DNA of 35,599 nt from Parcubacteria group bacterium Athens0714_12 (GTDB lineage: Bacteria; Patescibacteriota; Patescibacteriia; UBA2591; VMGY01), in assembly GCA_007378955.1 (NCBI GenBank), contig VMGY01000006.1, forward strand, positions 1-35,599. Reading direction: 5' to 3'. A model generated the notes under the pieces. That model was not told the DNA's origin. It searched no databases and saw only the letters and a program-made list of their open reading frames with translations. Numbering within the stretch: the first letter of the stretch is position 1; the number at the start of each line of letters is the position of its first letter. A program made the translations under genes and the position numbers. Positions 22,986-29,517 of this stretch are shown piece by piece.

Positions 22986-24524
22986 ATGAAATACATAATT
23001 TACGCTCGAAAATCAACAGAGGACGAAAACCATCAAGTTCTTTCTATTGAATCGCAACTCGCAGAGTTGCGGGAATTTGCCGCCAAAGAAAAACTTGAAA
23101 TTGTCGGTCCGACTTTCATCGAGACCAAAACTGCCAAAGAACCGGGGCGAACGAAGTTCGCCGAAATATTAAAACAAATAGAACAAAGTAGGGCCGATGG
23201 TATTTTATCTTGGCATCCGGACAGACTAGCTCGTAATTCCATTGACGGCGGTAAAATAATCCACATGGTAGATCGTGGCTTGATTAAATCTCTTAAATTC
23301 CCTACTTTCTGGTTTGAACCAACGCCGCAGGGATTATTTATGCTCCAAATTGCTTTTGGCCAGAGTAAATACTATGTAGATAATTTGAGAGAAAATGTAA
23401 TGAGAGGTATGAGGCAAAAAATAAGGAATGGAGTCTGGCCGCTTTGGGCACCGCTGGGATATCTGAATAATCCAACCACCAGAGGAACAGATGTTAATGA
23501 GAAAAAAATGACCTTGGTTAAAAAAATGTTTAAAGTTTATGCCACCGGCAATTACACTCTCAAAGAAATGTCTGAATGGTCTAAAAAGGTAGGACTCAAA
23601 AGCAATTTGGGAAATAATATTTCACCGGGCCAAGTTCAGACAACGCTTCAAAACATTTTTTACATTGGCTTGATGAAATACAAAGGAGAAGTTTTTGAAG
23701 GGAAACATAAACCTTTAATATCAAAGAAACTTTTTGATAGGGTTCAGGAAGTTTTGAAAGAGCGGGGCAAACCGCAGAAAATAAAACACAATTTTGCTTT
23801 TCTTAGGTTGATGAAATGTCCTTGTTCCGCCGCAATCACTGCTGAAAAGAAAATAAAACCAAGCGGCAGAGAGTATATTTATTATCGCTGTACTAAAAAG
23901 AAAGGGCCTTGTCTGGAAAAGCATTTTCTCCGAGAGGAAGCTCTTATTGAACAAATCAAAACCCATCTTCAAAAAGTTTCTTTGTCGAGCCAAGATACAG
24001 AAAAGGTTTTAGCTGAACTTGGAAAAGACGAACTGAAAGCCAAAGAACAAACGAAAATCATTGTTCAAAATCTCAAACAAGAATTAACGGAAATTGAAAT
24101 AAAGCTGGAAAAACTTTTGGATGTTTATCTGGCAGAAGTAATTTCTACCGAAGAATACACTGCCCGAAAACAAAAAATCCTAACTCGGAAGTTAGAATTA
24201 CAGGAGAAAATAAGAGATTTTGAGCAAAAGGGATTGTCTTGGCTCGAACCAGCTCGGGAATTTGTTTTGAAGCTGAATTATGCGGAAAAATTGAGGCGGT
24301 CGGAAAATTATCAAGAAATGAAGACATTTCTGAAAAATATCGGCTCGAACCACATTTTACAAAACCAAAAATTGATTTTTTCTTTCAAAACTCCGTTCAA
24401 TTTCGCCGCCGAGCCGCGAAGCGGCGAGGCGGAAAGCTTGACATATCCGAAAGTGTGGACTCAGAGGGATTCGAACCCTCGGCCTCAGCAATGCGAATGC
24501 TGCGCTCTACCAACTGAGCTATGA
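22986..24524 (+). CDS. large serine recombinase (E2), ending inside antisense tRNA-Ala
   Basis: A 512-residue paralogue of the gene at 456. The catalytic domain has YARKS (Ser10), HPDRLARNSIDGG and NGVWPLWAPLGYLNN. A recombinase domain, zinc ribbon and coiled coil follow. The first zinc pair reads KCPCSAAI (C-x-C) where E1 has C-x2-C, a one-residue deletion that may weaken metal binding; the second pair (YYRCTKKKGPC) is intact. Residues from about 491 (RDSNPRPQQCECCALPTEL) are antisense tRNA-Ala, including the stop. The full catalytic domain makes it the other complete copy beside E1. There is no Shine-Dalgarno; the start aligns with its paralogues. Confidence 0.94.
   Translation: MKYIIYARKSTEDENHQVLSIESQLAELREFAAKEKLEIVGPTFIETKTAKEPGRTKFAEILKQIEQSRADGILSWHPDRLARNSIDGGKIIHMVDRGLIKSLKFPTFWFEPTPQGLFMLQIAFGQSKYYVDNLRENVMRGMRQKIRNGVWPLWAPLGYLNNPTTRGTDVNEKKMTLVKKMFKVYATGNYTLKEMSEWSKKVGLKSNLGNNISPGQVQTTLQNIFYIGLMKYKGEVFEGKHKPLISKKLFDRVQEVLKERGKPQKIKHNFAFLRLMKCPCSAAITAEKKIKPSGREYIYYRCTKKKGPCLEKHFLREEALIEQIKTHLQKVSLSSQDTEKVLAELGKDELKAKEQTKIIVQNLKQELTEIEIKLEKLLDVYLAEVISTEEYTARKQKILTRKLELQEKIRDFEQKGLSWLEPAREFVLKLNYAEKLRRSENYQEMKTFLKNIGSNHILQNQKLIFSFKTPFNFAAEPRSGEAESLTYPKVWTQRDSNPRPQQCECCALPTEL
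24358..24438 (+). repeat. E2 right terminal inverted repeat (81 bp), inside the recombinase gene
   Basis: Exact reverse complement of 22870-22950; it codes for the recombinase segment beginning LQNQKLIFSFKTPFNF. Confidence 0.9.
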
Positions 24525-24528
24525 GCCC
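24456..24528 (-). tRNA. tRNA-Ala (anticodon CGC), CCA not encoded
   Basis: The minus strand gives acceptor GGGCTCA/TGAGTCC (one G-T pair), a D-arm with AGCTCAGTTGGTAGAGC, the anticodon stem CAGCA/TGCTG with loop TTCGCAT (anticodon CGC, reading GCG), and T-arm GAGGGTTCGAATCCCTC. Discriminator A is followed by CAC rather than CCA, unlike the Leu and Arg tRNAs here. Element E2 lies directly at this 3' end. A TATAAT box on the minus strand (24572-24567) may be its promoter. Confidence 0.96.
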
Positions 24529-24680
24529 AAAAATCCATAAAATTTGGACGGGTGAACGAATATTGTATTATATCAACCAAGTTACGAATCCATTGATTAT
24601 AAAATATAACTTTATTTTTATAGATAAGGGATTTATTATGTTAAATATAACTTATTTAAAACAATTTTGCAAATATAAAA

Positions 24681-24712
24681 CCCAGTTTAATAAATATTAC
24701 TAACTGGGCTTT
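24681..24712. terminator. bidirectional hairpin terminator
   Basis: Stem CCCAGTT (24681-24687) with AACTGGG (24702-24708) and A/T runs outside. On the minus strand it directly ends the truncated Cys-rich gene, whose TAG stop is part of the stem. Confidence 0.6.
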
Positions 24713-25077
24713 AAATTTTTTTGCTTTTTAACAATCTTTTTGATTGTTTTTGCTAATTTTTTGTACTTTTTTCTATGAAAATCATACCTAAAATTTAACA
24801 CTTCTCCGCAAATTGGACACTTTCCTCCTGTTTTTTCAGCGCATTTATGGCAAATGACAAATTTATTATGAAATATATGGTGTTTATGCCATTTTATACC
24901 TGACGCAAACCCATCTTTAATTCTTCTTTTCCAATAATTTTCAATTTTATCATTTTCCGCGCGAATATCTCCTAATAACTTCTCTTTTATAAACTTTTCT
25001 TGTTTTGAAGCGCTTGGACATTCAAGAGGTGCCCTTAAAAAGAAAGATAAATAACAAATACACCTATCACAAATCGC
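24700..25077 (-). pseudogene. 5'-truncated gene for a Cys-rich, basic protein
   Basis: A continuous minus-strand frame of about 125 codons without any ATG runs from the junction with element E3 (about 25077) to TAG 24702-24700. It reads CDRCICYLSFFLRAPLECPS, then a charged helical region (EKLLGDIRAENDKIENYWKR), then CHKCAEKTGGKCPICGEVLN and a Lys-rich tail. The CxxC...CxxC spacing indicates a zinc ribbon or treble-clef. Codon use matches the host. The N-terminus seems to have been replaced when E3 inserted or rearranged. I do not recognise the family; nucleic-acid binding is a guess from the zinc motif and basic tail. The rest of 24529-24699 shows no gene. Confidence 0.7.
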
Positions 25078-26307
25078 TCGGCGACTAATTCGTATTCAAT
25101 TTTGGGGGTAAAAACGAATTGGCGATTTTGAAAGAAGAAAAGAAAAATTTTTAATCATTAACCCAACAAAACTATGAAATACATACTTTACGCAAGAAAA
25201 AGCACCGAGGAAGACGATAGACAAGTTTTAAGCATTGAAGCGCAACTCGTAGAGTTGCAAGAGTATGCCGCCAAAGAAAAATTAGAAATGGCGTATGGCC
25301 CGGCTGGGCTCCGGTAGGATATCTTAATAATGCAAAGACGCGAGGAGTGGGTATTGACCCTGAAAAATCTCCGTTGGTAAAGAAAGTTTTTGAACTTTAC
25401 GCCACTGGAAATTATCCGCTCCATTCTCTCGCAAATTGGTGCGTTGAGCATAATCTTAAAGGCAACAAGAACAATAAAATTTCAATCAGTAGTTTGCAGA
25501 AGATACTACAAAATATTTTCTACATTGGATTGATGAAATTTAAGGGAGAGGTTTTTGAGGCAACTCACGAGCCGTTAATTTCAAAGAAACTTTTTGATAC
25601 GGTTCAGGAAGTCATGGCGAAGCGTGGAAAGAAGAAAGACATCAGAAAACATCATTTTGCTTTTCTTGGCTTATTAAGCTGCGGATATTGCGGTTGTGCC
25701 ATTACTGCTGAAATTCAAAAAGGCCATCACTACTACCACTGTACAAAAAAGAAAGGGCCGTGCCAAGAAAAGCATTATTTACGAGAGGAACAATTAACCG
25801 AACAAATTAAAAACTTTCTTCAAAAAGTTTCTTTGTCGAGCCAAGATACAGGGAAAGTTTTGGCGGCGTTGGATAGCGAACAAGAACAAGCTAAACAACA
25901 AGCAAAAGTTAAAGTTGAAAATTTAAAAAAGCAGTTAAGCCAAGTGGAAACAAAATTAGCAAAACTACTCGATGTGTTTTTGGCAGATGCTTTATCCACA
26001 GAAGAATACGCCGCCAAAAAGCAAGAATTTATAACGCAAAAAGTTAGTTTGAAAGAGGAAATCACCGACTTTGAACAAAAAGGGTTGTCTTGGCTCGAAC
26101 CGGCTCGTGAGTTCGTTTTATCCCTTAATCAAGCCTCAAAATTGGTAGAAACGGAAAACAAGGAAGAAATGACAACGTTTCTAAAAAACATCGGCTCGAA
26201 CCATATTTTACGAAATCGCCAACTGATTTTTTCGCCCAAAATTCCGTTCAATTTGGTTGCCGAGCGAAGCGAGGCGAGCCACCAAAATTTGACTTTTCCT
26301 TACTGGT
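25074..26307 (+). mobile_element. E3: decayed serine-recombinase element at tRNA-Arg
   Basis: It has the same plan as E1 but is damaged. The left part (25074-25133) is a shortened inverted repeat clearly related to the E1 left repeat (shared GGCGATTTTGAAAGAAGAAA). The recombinase has an internal deletion, and its 3' end abuts tRNA-Arg. The inverted partner inside the gene (about 26208-26270) is only partly matching, so the repeat pair has diverged or been exchanged. Confidence 0.6.
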
Positions 26308-26333
26308 GCCCTCGAGAGGAGTCGAACCTCTAA
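25174..26333 (+). pseudogene. serine recombinase (E3) with internal deletion and frameshift
   Basis: The ATG at 25174 begins MKYILYARKSTEEDDRQVLS exactly as in E1. At about 25285, however, the sequence jumps from KEKLE to the NGVWPGWAPVGYLNN region. About 325 nt of the catalytic domain are missing, including the DRLARN arginines, and the frame shifts by one. Short AGAAAT-type homology at the joint suggests slippage or end-joining. The remainder is open from the recombinase domain through an intact zinc ribbon (CGYCGC, HCTKKKGPC), the coiled coil and the C-terminus, ending in antisense tRNA-Arg. It could give a DNA-binding protein lacking catalysis if translated from the ATG at 25347. Confidence 0.85.
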
Positions 26334-26379
26334 TCTTCTCCTTAGGACGGAGTTGCTTTATCCATTAAGCCACGAGGGC
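26304..26379 (-). tRNA. tRNA-Arg (anticodon CCT), CCA encoded
   Basis: The minus strand gives acceptor GCCCTCG/CGAGGGC, a D-arm with GGCTTAATGGATAAAGC, anticodon loop GTCCTAA (anticodon CCT, reading AGG), a T-arm with GAGGTTCGACTCCTC, discriminator A and genomic CCA. The outermost anticodon-stem pair is a mismatch. Element E3's recombinase frame enters it antisense. A promoter is at 26422-26450. Confidence 0.96.
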
Positions 26380-26421
26380 TAAATAAAAATTACGTTTAAA
26401 TTGTTTTATTTTACTTCTTTA

Positions 26422-26450
26422 AAGATATTAAAATTTTACCCTTTGGTCAA
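26422..26450 (-). promoter_or_regulatory. sigma70-type promoter for tRNA-Arg
   Basis: Minus strand: TTGACC (26450-26445), a 17-bp spacer and TATCTT (26427-26422), about 42 nt upstream of the tRNA. Confidence 0.55.
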
Positions 26451-26481
26451 GCAAATATTTTATCGCGCGAAAATAATTTTA

Positions 26482-26512
26482 ATAAAAAAGGGGCGGATAT
26501 TATCTCGCCCCT
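26482..26512 (-). terminator. rho-independent terminator
   Basis: On the minus strand an AGGGGCG/CGCCCCT-type stem is followed by a T-run. It lies 16 nt downstream of the 48-aa gene's stop. Confidence 0.8.
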
Positions 26513-26527
26513 GCCCCTTGGTTAATT

Positions 26528-26674
26528 TTAGTTCTCTTTTTTTTCTATTGCTTCGGCGTTTTTTCTCCCTGCCGCCAAAGCCCCACTGATTTCTTCGACT
26601 GAAATATTAAAAAAATTCTTTAATTTTTCAGCCGCCCTTTTTTCATTTTCTAAAATTTCTAAAACTTCAACCAT
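26528..26674 (-). CDS. small helical protein (48 aa), unknown function
   Basis: A short acidic, alanine/glutamate-rich helical protein (MVEVLEILENEKRAAEKLKN, later VEEISGALAAGRKNAEAIEKK). The start at 26674 is set by a strong Shine-Dalgarno (GGAGG, 5 nt before ATG); the longer frame from 26734 overlaps the promoter and is unlikely. It has its own divergent promoter (26724-26753) and a terminator (26482-26512), so it is a complete monocistronic gene. I recognise no family; the amphipathic helices suggest a small coiled-coil or DNA/protein-binding adaptor. Confidence 0.7.
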   Translation of the reverse strand: MVEVLEILENEKRAAEKLKNFFNISVEEISGALAAGRKNAEAIEKKEN

Positions 26675-26723
26675 TTTTACCTCCTTGTTTTTTTTGGTTT
26701 TTATTGAAATTTTATTCTTACTT

Positions 26724-26753
26724 ATTATTATCATATTTAAAACTTTTTGTCAA
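26724..26753 (-). promoter_or_regulatory. promoter for the 48-aa gene
   Basis: Minus strand: TTGACA (26753-26748), an 18-bp spacer, AATAAT (26729-26724). It is back-to-back with the bactofilin promoter: the two -35 boxes form TGTCAA-TT-TTGACA. Confidence 0.6.
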
Positions 26754-26755
26754 TT

Positions 26756-26784
26756 TTGACATTTTAAAAAATTTAGACTATTCT
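26756..26784 (+). promoter_or_regulatory. promoter for bactofilin
   Basis: TTGACA (26756-26761), a 17-bp spacer, TATTCT (26779-26784), about 36 nt upstream of the ATG at 26820. Confidence 0.6.
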
Positions 26785-26819
26785 TAAAATAAATATTTTT
26801 TAATTTTTAACTGTTTTGT

Positions 26820-27200
26820 ATGTTTAAAAAAACCGAATCTTCAAATCAAGAAATTATCACTTTAGTGGGCAAAATGGTCAAAGTGGAGGGAAAATTTTAT
26901 GGTCAGGGAAATATGATTATTGAGGGCATTGTCGATGGTAGTATAAAAACAGAAAATGATTTAAGAATAGAGCAAGGAGCTGTGGTAAAAGCGAGCATAA
27001 AAGCAAAAAATATTTACATTGCTGGAATAGTTGAAGGAAATATAAAAGCCCAGGAAAGCATAGAATTGGCAAGCAGCGCGAAAGTTTTTGGCGACATAGA
27101 AACAAAATTATTATCCATAGAAAAAGGTTCGCTCTTTTATGGCAATTGCAAAATGGGGGAGATCGCGCCGGAAAAAAAAGAAAAGGAAAAAGAAAAATAA
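26820..27200 (+). CDS. bactofilin (polymer-forming cytoskeletal protein)
   Basis: A 126-residue bactofilin: a short N-terminal tail, then a right-handed beta-helix built from hydrophobic repeats (GKFYGQGNMIIEGIVDGSI, LRIEQGAVVKASIKAKNIYI, GIVEGNIKAQESIELA), and a Lys/Glu-rich C-terminal tail. Bactofilins form nucleotide-free filaments that scaffold cell-shape or polar functions at the membrane. It starts at ATG 26820 behind a consensus-like promoter. The transcript probably ends in the hairpin at 27211-27237. Confidence 0.93.
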   Translation: MFKKTESSNQEIITLVGKMVKVEGKFYGQGNMIIEGIVDGSIKTENDLRIEQGAVVKASIKAKNIYIAGIVEGNIKAQESIELASSAKVFGDIETKLLSIEKGSLFYGNCKMGEIAPEKKEKEKEK

Positions 27201-27210
27201 TATTAAAAAA

Positions 27211-27237
27211 TTAGCACTCTCCTATTGAGAGTGCTAA
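27211..27237 (+). promoter_or_regulatory. perfect CIRCE-like inverted repeat / terminator hairpin
   Basis: TTAGCACTC-N9-GAGTGCTAA is an exact match to the consensus CIRCE operator bound by the heat-shock repressor HrcA. It lies between bactofilin and the kinase-like gene, 22 nt before the latter's ATG. The pairing extends to 11 bp and is followed by TTCTCTTTTTT, so it may instead, or also, terminate the bactofilin transcript. Confidence 0.55.
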
Positions 27238-27259
27238 TTCTCTTTTTTAATTATCTATT

Positions 27260-27997
27260 ATGTATTTTTATCTTTTTGATTCTTTCCTTTCAAATAAAAA
27301 ATATGAAAAAATTTTGACGAAGGTTGAAAGAAGAATCGTTGATTTGGGCATTGAAGGAAAATTTGAATGTTTGACTGCTTTAAAAAATCTTGAGGAACTT
27401 ATTAAGGGAGCGATTAAAAAGGGAATTAAAACTATTGTCGCGGCAGGCGATGACCAAACAGTGGCACGGGTTATTAATGCCATTGCCGACAGCGACGTAG
27501 TTTTAGGAATTATCCCTTTTGGAAATAATAAAACCGCCCAGCTTTTAGGCATCCCGAAAGGGGAATTGGCCTGCGATGTAATCTCCAATCGCCTGATAGA
27601 AAAAGTTGATTTAGGCCAAATAAACCATCATTATTTTTTAACTTCTTTAAAAATTACCAATCATCAAGTTTCTTTGGAATGCGATGATAGTTATATAATT
27701 ACTCCCTCGCCCTCCCAAGAAATAAACATCTCCAATTTAGATTATAAAAATGATAAAATTTTTAATCCTCAAGATGGATTTTTAGAAACGCATTTAAGCC
27801 CCTCTCGCGGCTGGGGTCGGTTTTCAAAAAATGACGGCACTTTATTCCCTATAAAAAAAATAAGGGTTTTGGAATCAAATAAAGAAAAGCCGGCAACGAT
27901 TATCGCCGACGGCTTAAAAGTTTTAAAAAGGCCTTTGACTATTCAAGTGGCTCCACAAAAATTAAAAATCATTGTCGGCAAAGAACGGAAGTTTTAA
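27260..27997 (+). CDS. diacylglycerol kinase catalytic-domain-like protein
   Basis: A 245-residue protein with the DAGK/sphingosine-kinase N-terminal fold. KTIVAAGDDQTVARVINAI takes the place of the GGDGT nucleotide loop, and GIIPFGNNKTAQLLGIP takes the place of the PxGTxND block. The C-terminal beta domain ends RPLTIQVAPQKLKIIV. Both glycine-rich signatures are altered (GDDQT; GNNKTA), so ordinary lipid-kinase activity is uncertain. The C-terminal domain is shorter than usual, as in several CPR homologues. It starts at ATG 27260 just after the CIRCE-like hairpin. Confidence 0.75.
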   Translation: MYFYLFDSFLSNKKYEKILTKVERRIVDLGIEGKFECLTALKNLEELIKGAIKKGIKTIVAAGDDQTVARVINAIADSDVVLGIIPFGNNKTAQLLGIPKGELACDVISNRLIEKVDLGQINHHYFLTSLKITNHQVSLECDDSYIITPSPSQEINISNLDYKNDKIFNPQDGFLETHLSPSRGWGRFSKNDGTLFPIKKIRVLESNKEKPATIIADGLKVLKRPLTIQVAPQKLKIIVGKERKF

Positions 27998-28020
27998 TCA
28001 CCCTTTTCGTATAAAAACCA

Positions 28021-28119
28021 GTTAGCTGATGTATTCCTTTTCTTTTTTGGGCTATCGTCCAATTGTTTTAAAAAATTTTCAAATTTCTTTTTCTTTAATT
28101 ATAGAGGGGTATAAGGTGT
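28021..28119. repeat. left inverted repeat flanking the restriction-modification genes
   Basis: Imperfectly complementary to 30228-30329. Matching blocks are GTTAGCTGATGTATTCC against the complemented GTTAGCTAATGTATTCC, a block around ATTGTTTTAAAAAATTTT, and a shorter AGAGGGGT block. No gene lies in 27998-28203. Confidence 0.7.
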
Positions 28120-28162
28120 TTTCTCCGCGGAGTTTACCCCGCACTCGATGCGGGGCTACGAA
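28120..28162. repeat. short GC-rich palindromic repeat
   Basis: ACCCCGC-actcgat-GCGGGG forms a strong hairpin inside a longer imperfect pairing of TTTTC...GAAAA. It looks like a dispersed intergenic repeat and lies just upstream of the methyltransferase gene, where it could affect that gene's leader. Confidence 0.5.
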
Positions 28163-28203
28163 AACGATTTATTAATTATTACTTTTTAATGTAGTATGAG
28201 ATT

Positions 28204-29517
28204 ATGACAACAAATAACATAAAAACTAATCATAAAATAATACGAGGCGATTCAAGGCGAATGAAAGAATTAACAAATAATTCAACTCATTTGGTCATAA
28301 CCTCGCCACCTTATTGGCAATTAAAAGACTATGGCACCGCTAATCAAATTGGTTATCATGACAGTTATGAGAATTACATAAACAATCTAAATTTAGTTTG
28401 GCAAGAATGCTATCGGGTTTTAGAAAACGGCTGTCGTTTATGTATTAATATTGGAGATCAGTTCGCTCGCTCGGTTTATTATGGGCGATACAAGGTCATA
28501 CCGATAAGAACCGAGATTATTAGATTTTGCGAAACCATCGGCTTTGATTATATGGGATCCGTTATCTGGCAAAAATCTACTACCATGAACACAACGGGCG
28601 GAGCAACAATAATGGGATCATTCCCCTATCCTCGAAATGGAATAATTAAACTTGACTATGAATTTATTTTAATATTTAAAAAAAATGGGGAACCGCAAAA
28701 ATTAAATAAAGAATTGAAAGAATTATCAAAACTCACCAAAGAAGAATGGAATTTATATTTTCAAGGTCATTGGCACTTTAATGGAGTAAGACAAGACGAC
28801 CATATCGCAATGTTTCCAGAGGAATTGCCAAAAAGATTGATAAAAATGTTTTCTTTCGTCGGTGATACAATAATTGATCCGTTTATGGGCAGCGGCACAA
28901 CATCATTAGCCGCAAAAAATTTAAATCGTAATTCGGTCGGCTATGAAATAAATCCAAAATTTATAGATACAATCAAACAAAAATTAGAAGTTGACACTAA
29001 TAAAATGTTTGATAATTCAACTGTAAATTTTGTGGATCAAGGAAATACAAAAAATGATTACAGCGAAGAAATTTCTAACTTGCCTTATATTTTTAAAGAC
29101 CCCATTAAACTTGATAAAAAAATAGACCCGAAAAAATTGCAATTTGGATCGAAAATAGATGGTAGTAAAACACAAAGAATAGACTTTTTTACCGTAAAAG
29201 AAATAATAGATCCAAAAACAATTAAATTGAGCAACGATTTGGTTGTTAAATTATTAGGTATAAAAATTAATCCTAAAAAAATCGATGATGCTAAAAAATA
29301 TTTATTAAATAAAACCAACAAACAAAGAGTTTTTTTAAGGTTTGATAATTTAAAATACGATAAAGAAAATAATTTATTATGTTATTTATATCTACAAAAT
29401 AAAACTTTTATTAACGCTCATTTGATTAAAGAAGGTTATGCTTTTGTTAATAATGAAATGGATTACAAATATAAAGAAAAATTTATTAATTTATCTCAAA
29501 ATAATTATGAAAAATAA
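28204..29517 (+). CDS. DNA methyltransferase (N4-C/N6-A class) with SNase-like C-terminal domain
   Basis: A 437-residue protein. The amino-methyltransferase domain (about 10-262) has the catalytic motif TSPPYW (33-38) and, later, the SAM-binding motif DPFMGSGTT (225-233). That order is typical of beta-class N4-cytosine or N6-adenine DNA methyltransferases. Residues about 328-432 form a second domain resembling a staphylococcal-nuclease fold: VKEIIDPKTIKLSNDLVVKL, then LGI, LLCYLYLQNK and LIKEGYAF. The SNase catalytic Asp/Glu/Arg residues are not recognisable, so it is probably a binding module. Its stop overlaps the following endonuclease gene by 11 nt. It presumably protects host DNA from that enzyme. 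Confidence 0.92.
   Translation: MTTNNIKTNHKIIRGDSRRMKELTNNSTHLVITSPPYWQLKDYGTANQIGYHDSYENYINNLNLVWQECYRVLENGCRLCINIGDQFARSVYYGRYKVIPIRTEIIRFCETIGFDYMGSVIWQKSTTMNTTGGATIMGSFPYPRNGIIKLDYEFILIFKKNGEPQKLNKELKELSKLTKEEWNLYFQGHWHFNGVRQDDHIAMFPEELPKRLIKMFSFVGDTIIDPFMGSGTTSLAAKNLNRNSVGYEINPKFIDTIKQKLEVDTNKMFDNSTVNFVDQGNTKNDYSEEISNLPYIFKDPIKLDKKIDPKKLQFGSKIDGSKTQRIDFFTVKEIIDPKTIKLSNDLVVKLLGIKINPKKIDDAKKYLLNKTNKQRVFLRFDNLKYDKENNLLCYLYLQNKTFINAHLIKEGYAFVNNEMDYKYKEKFINLSQNNYEK

Larger units (their letters stand above)
22870..24438 (+). mobile_element. E2: serine-recombinase element with 81-bp inverted repeats at tRNA-Ala
   Basis: Perfect 81-bp inverted repeats (22870-22950 and 24358-24438) enclose one recombinase gene, as in E1. 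The right repeat is recombinase coding sequence and includes the CCGCCGAGCCGCGAAGCGGC hairpin. Seventeen more bases separate it from the tRNA-Ala 3' end. The matching 17 bases are absent from the left end, where the IS481 element now lies. At the sequence level the repeat is largely unrelated to that of E1, although both derive from the same gene segment. Confidence 0.7.

Noticed and set aside
24521-24703. 60-codon plus-strand frame after tRNA-Ala
   Set aside because: It begins inside the tRNA and is AT-rich filler with no start signals.
25188-25451. Minus-strand frame opposite the start of the E3 recombinase
   Set aside because: Mirror of recombinase coding sequence; similar mirror frames occur opposite E1 and E2.
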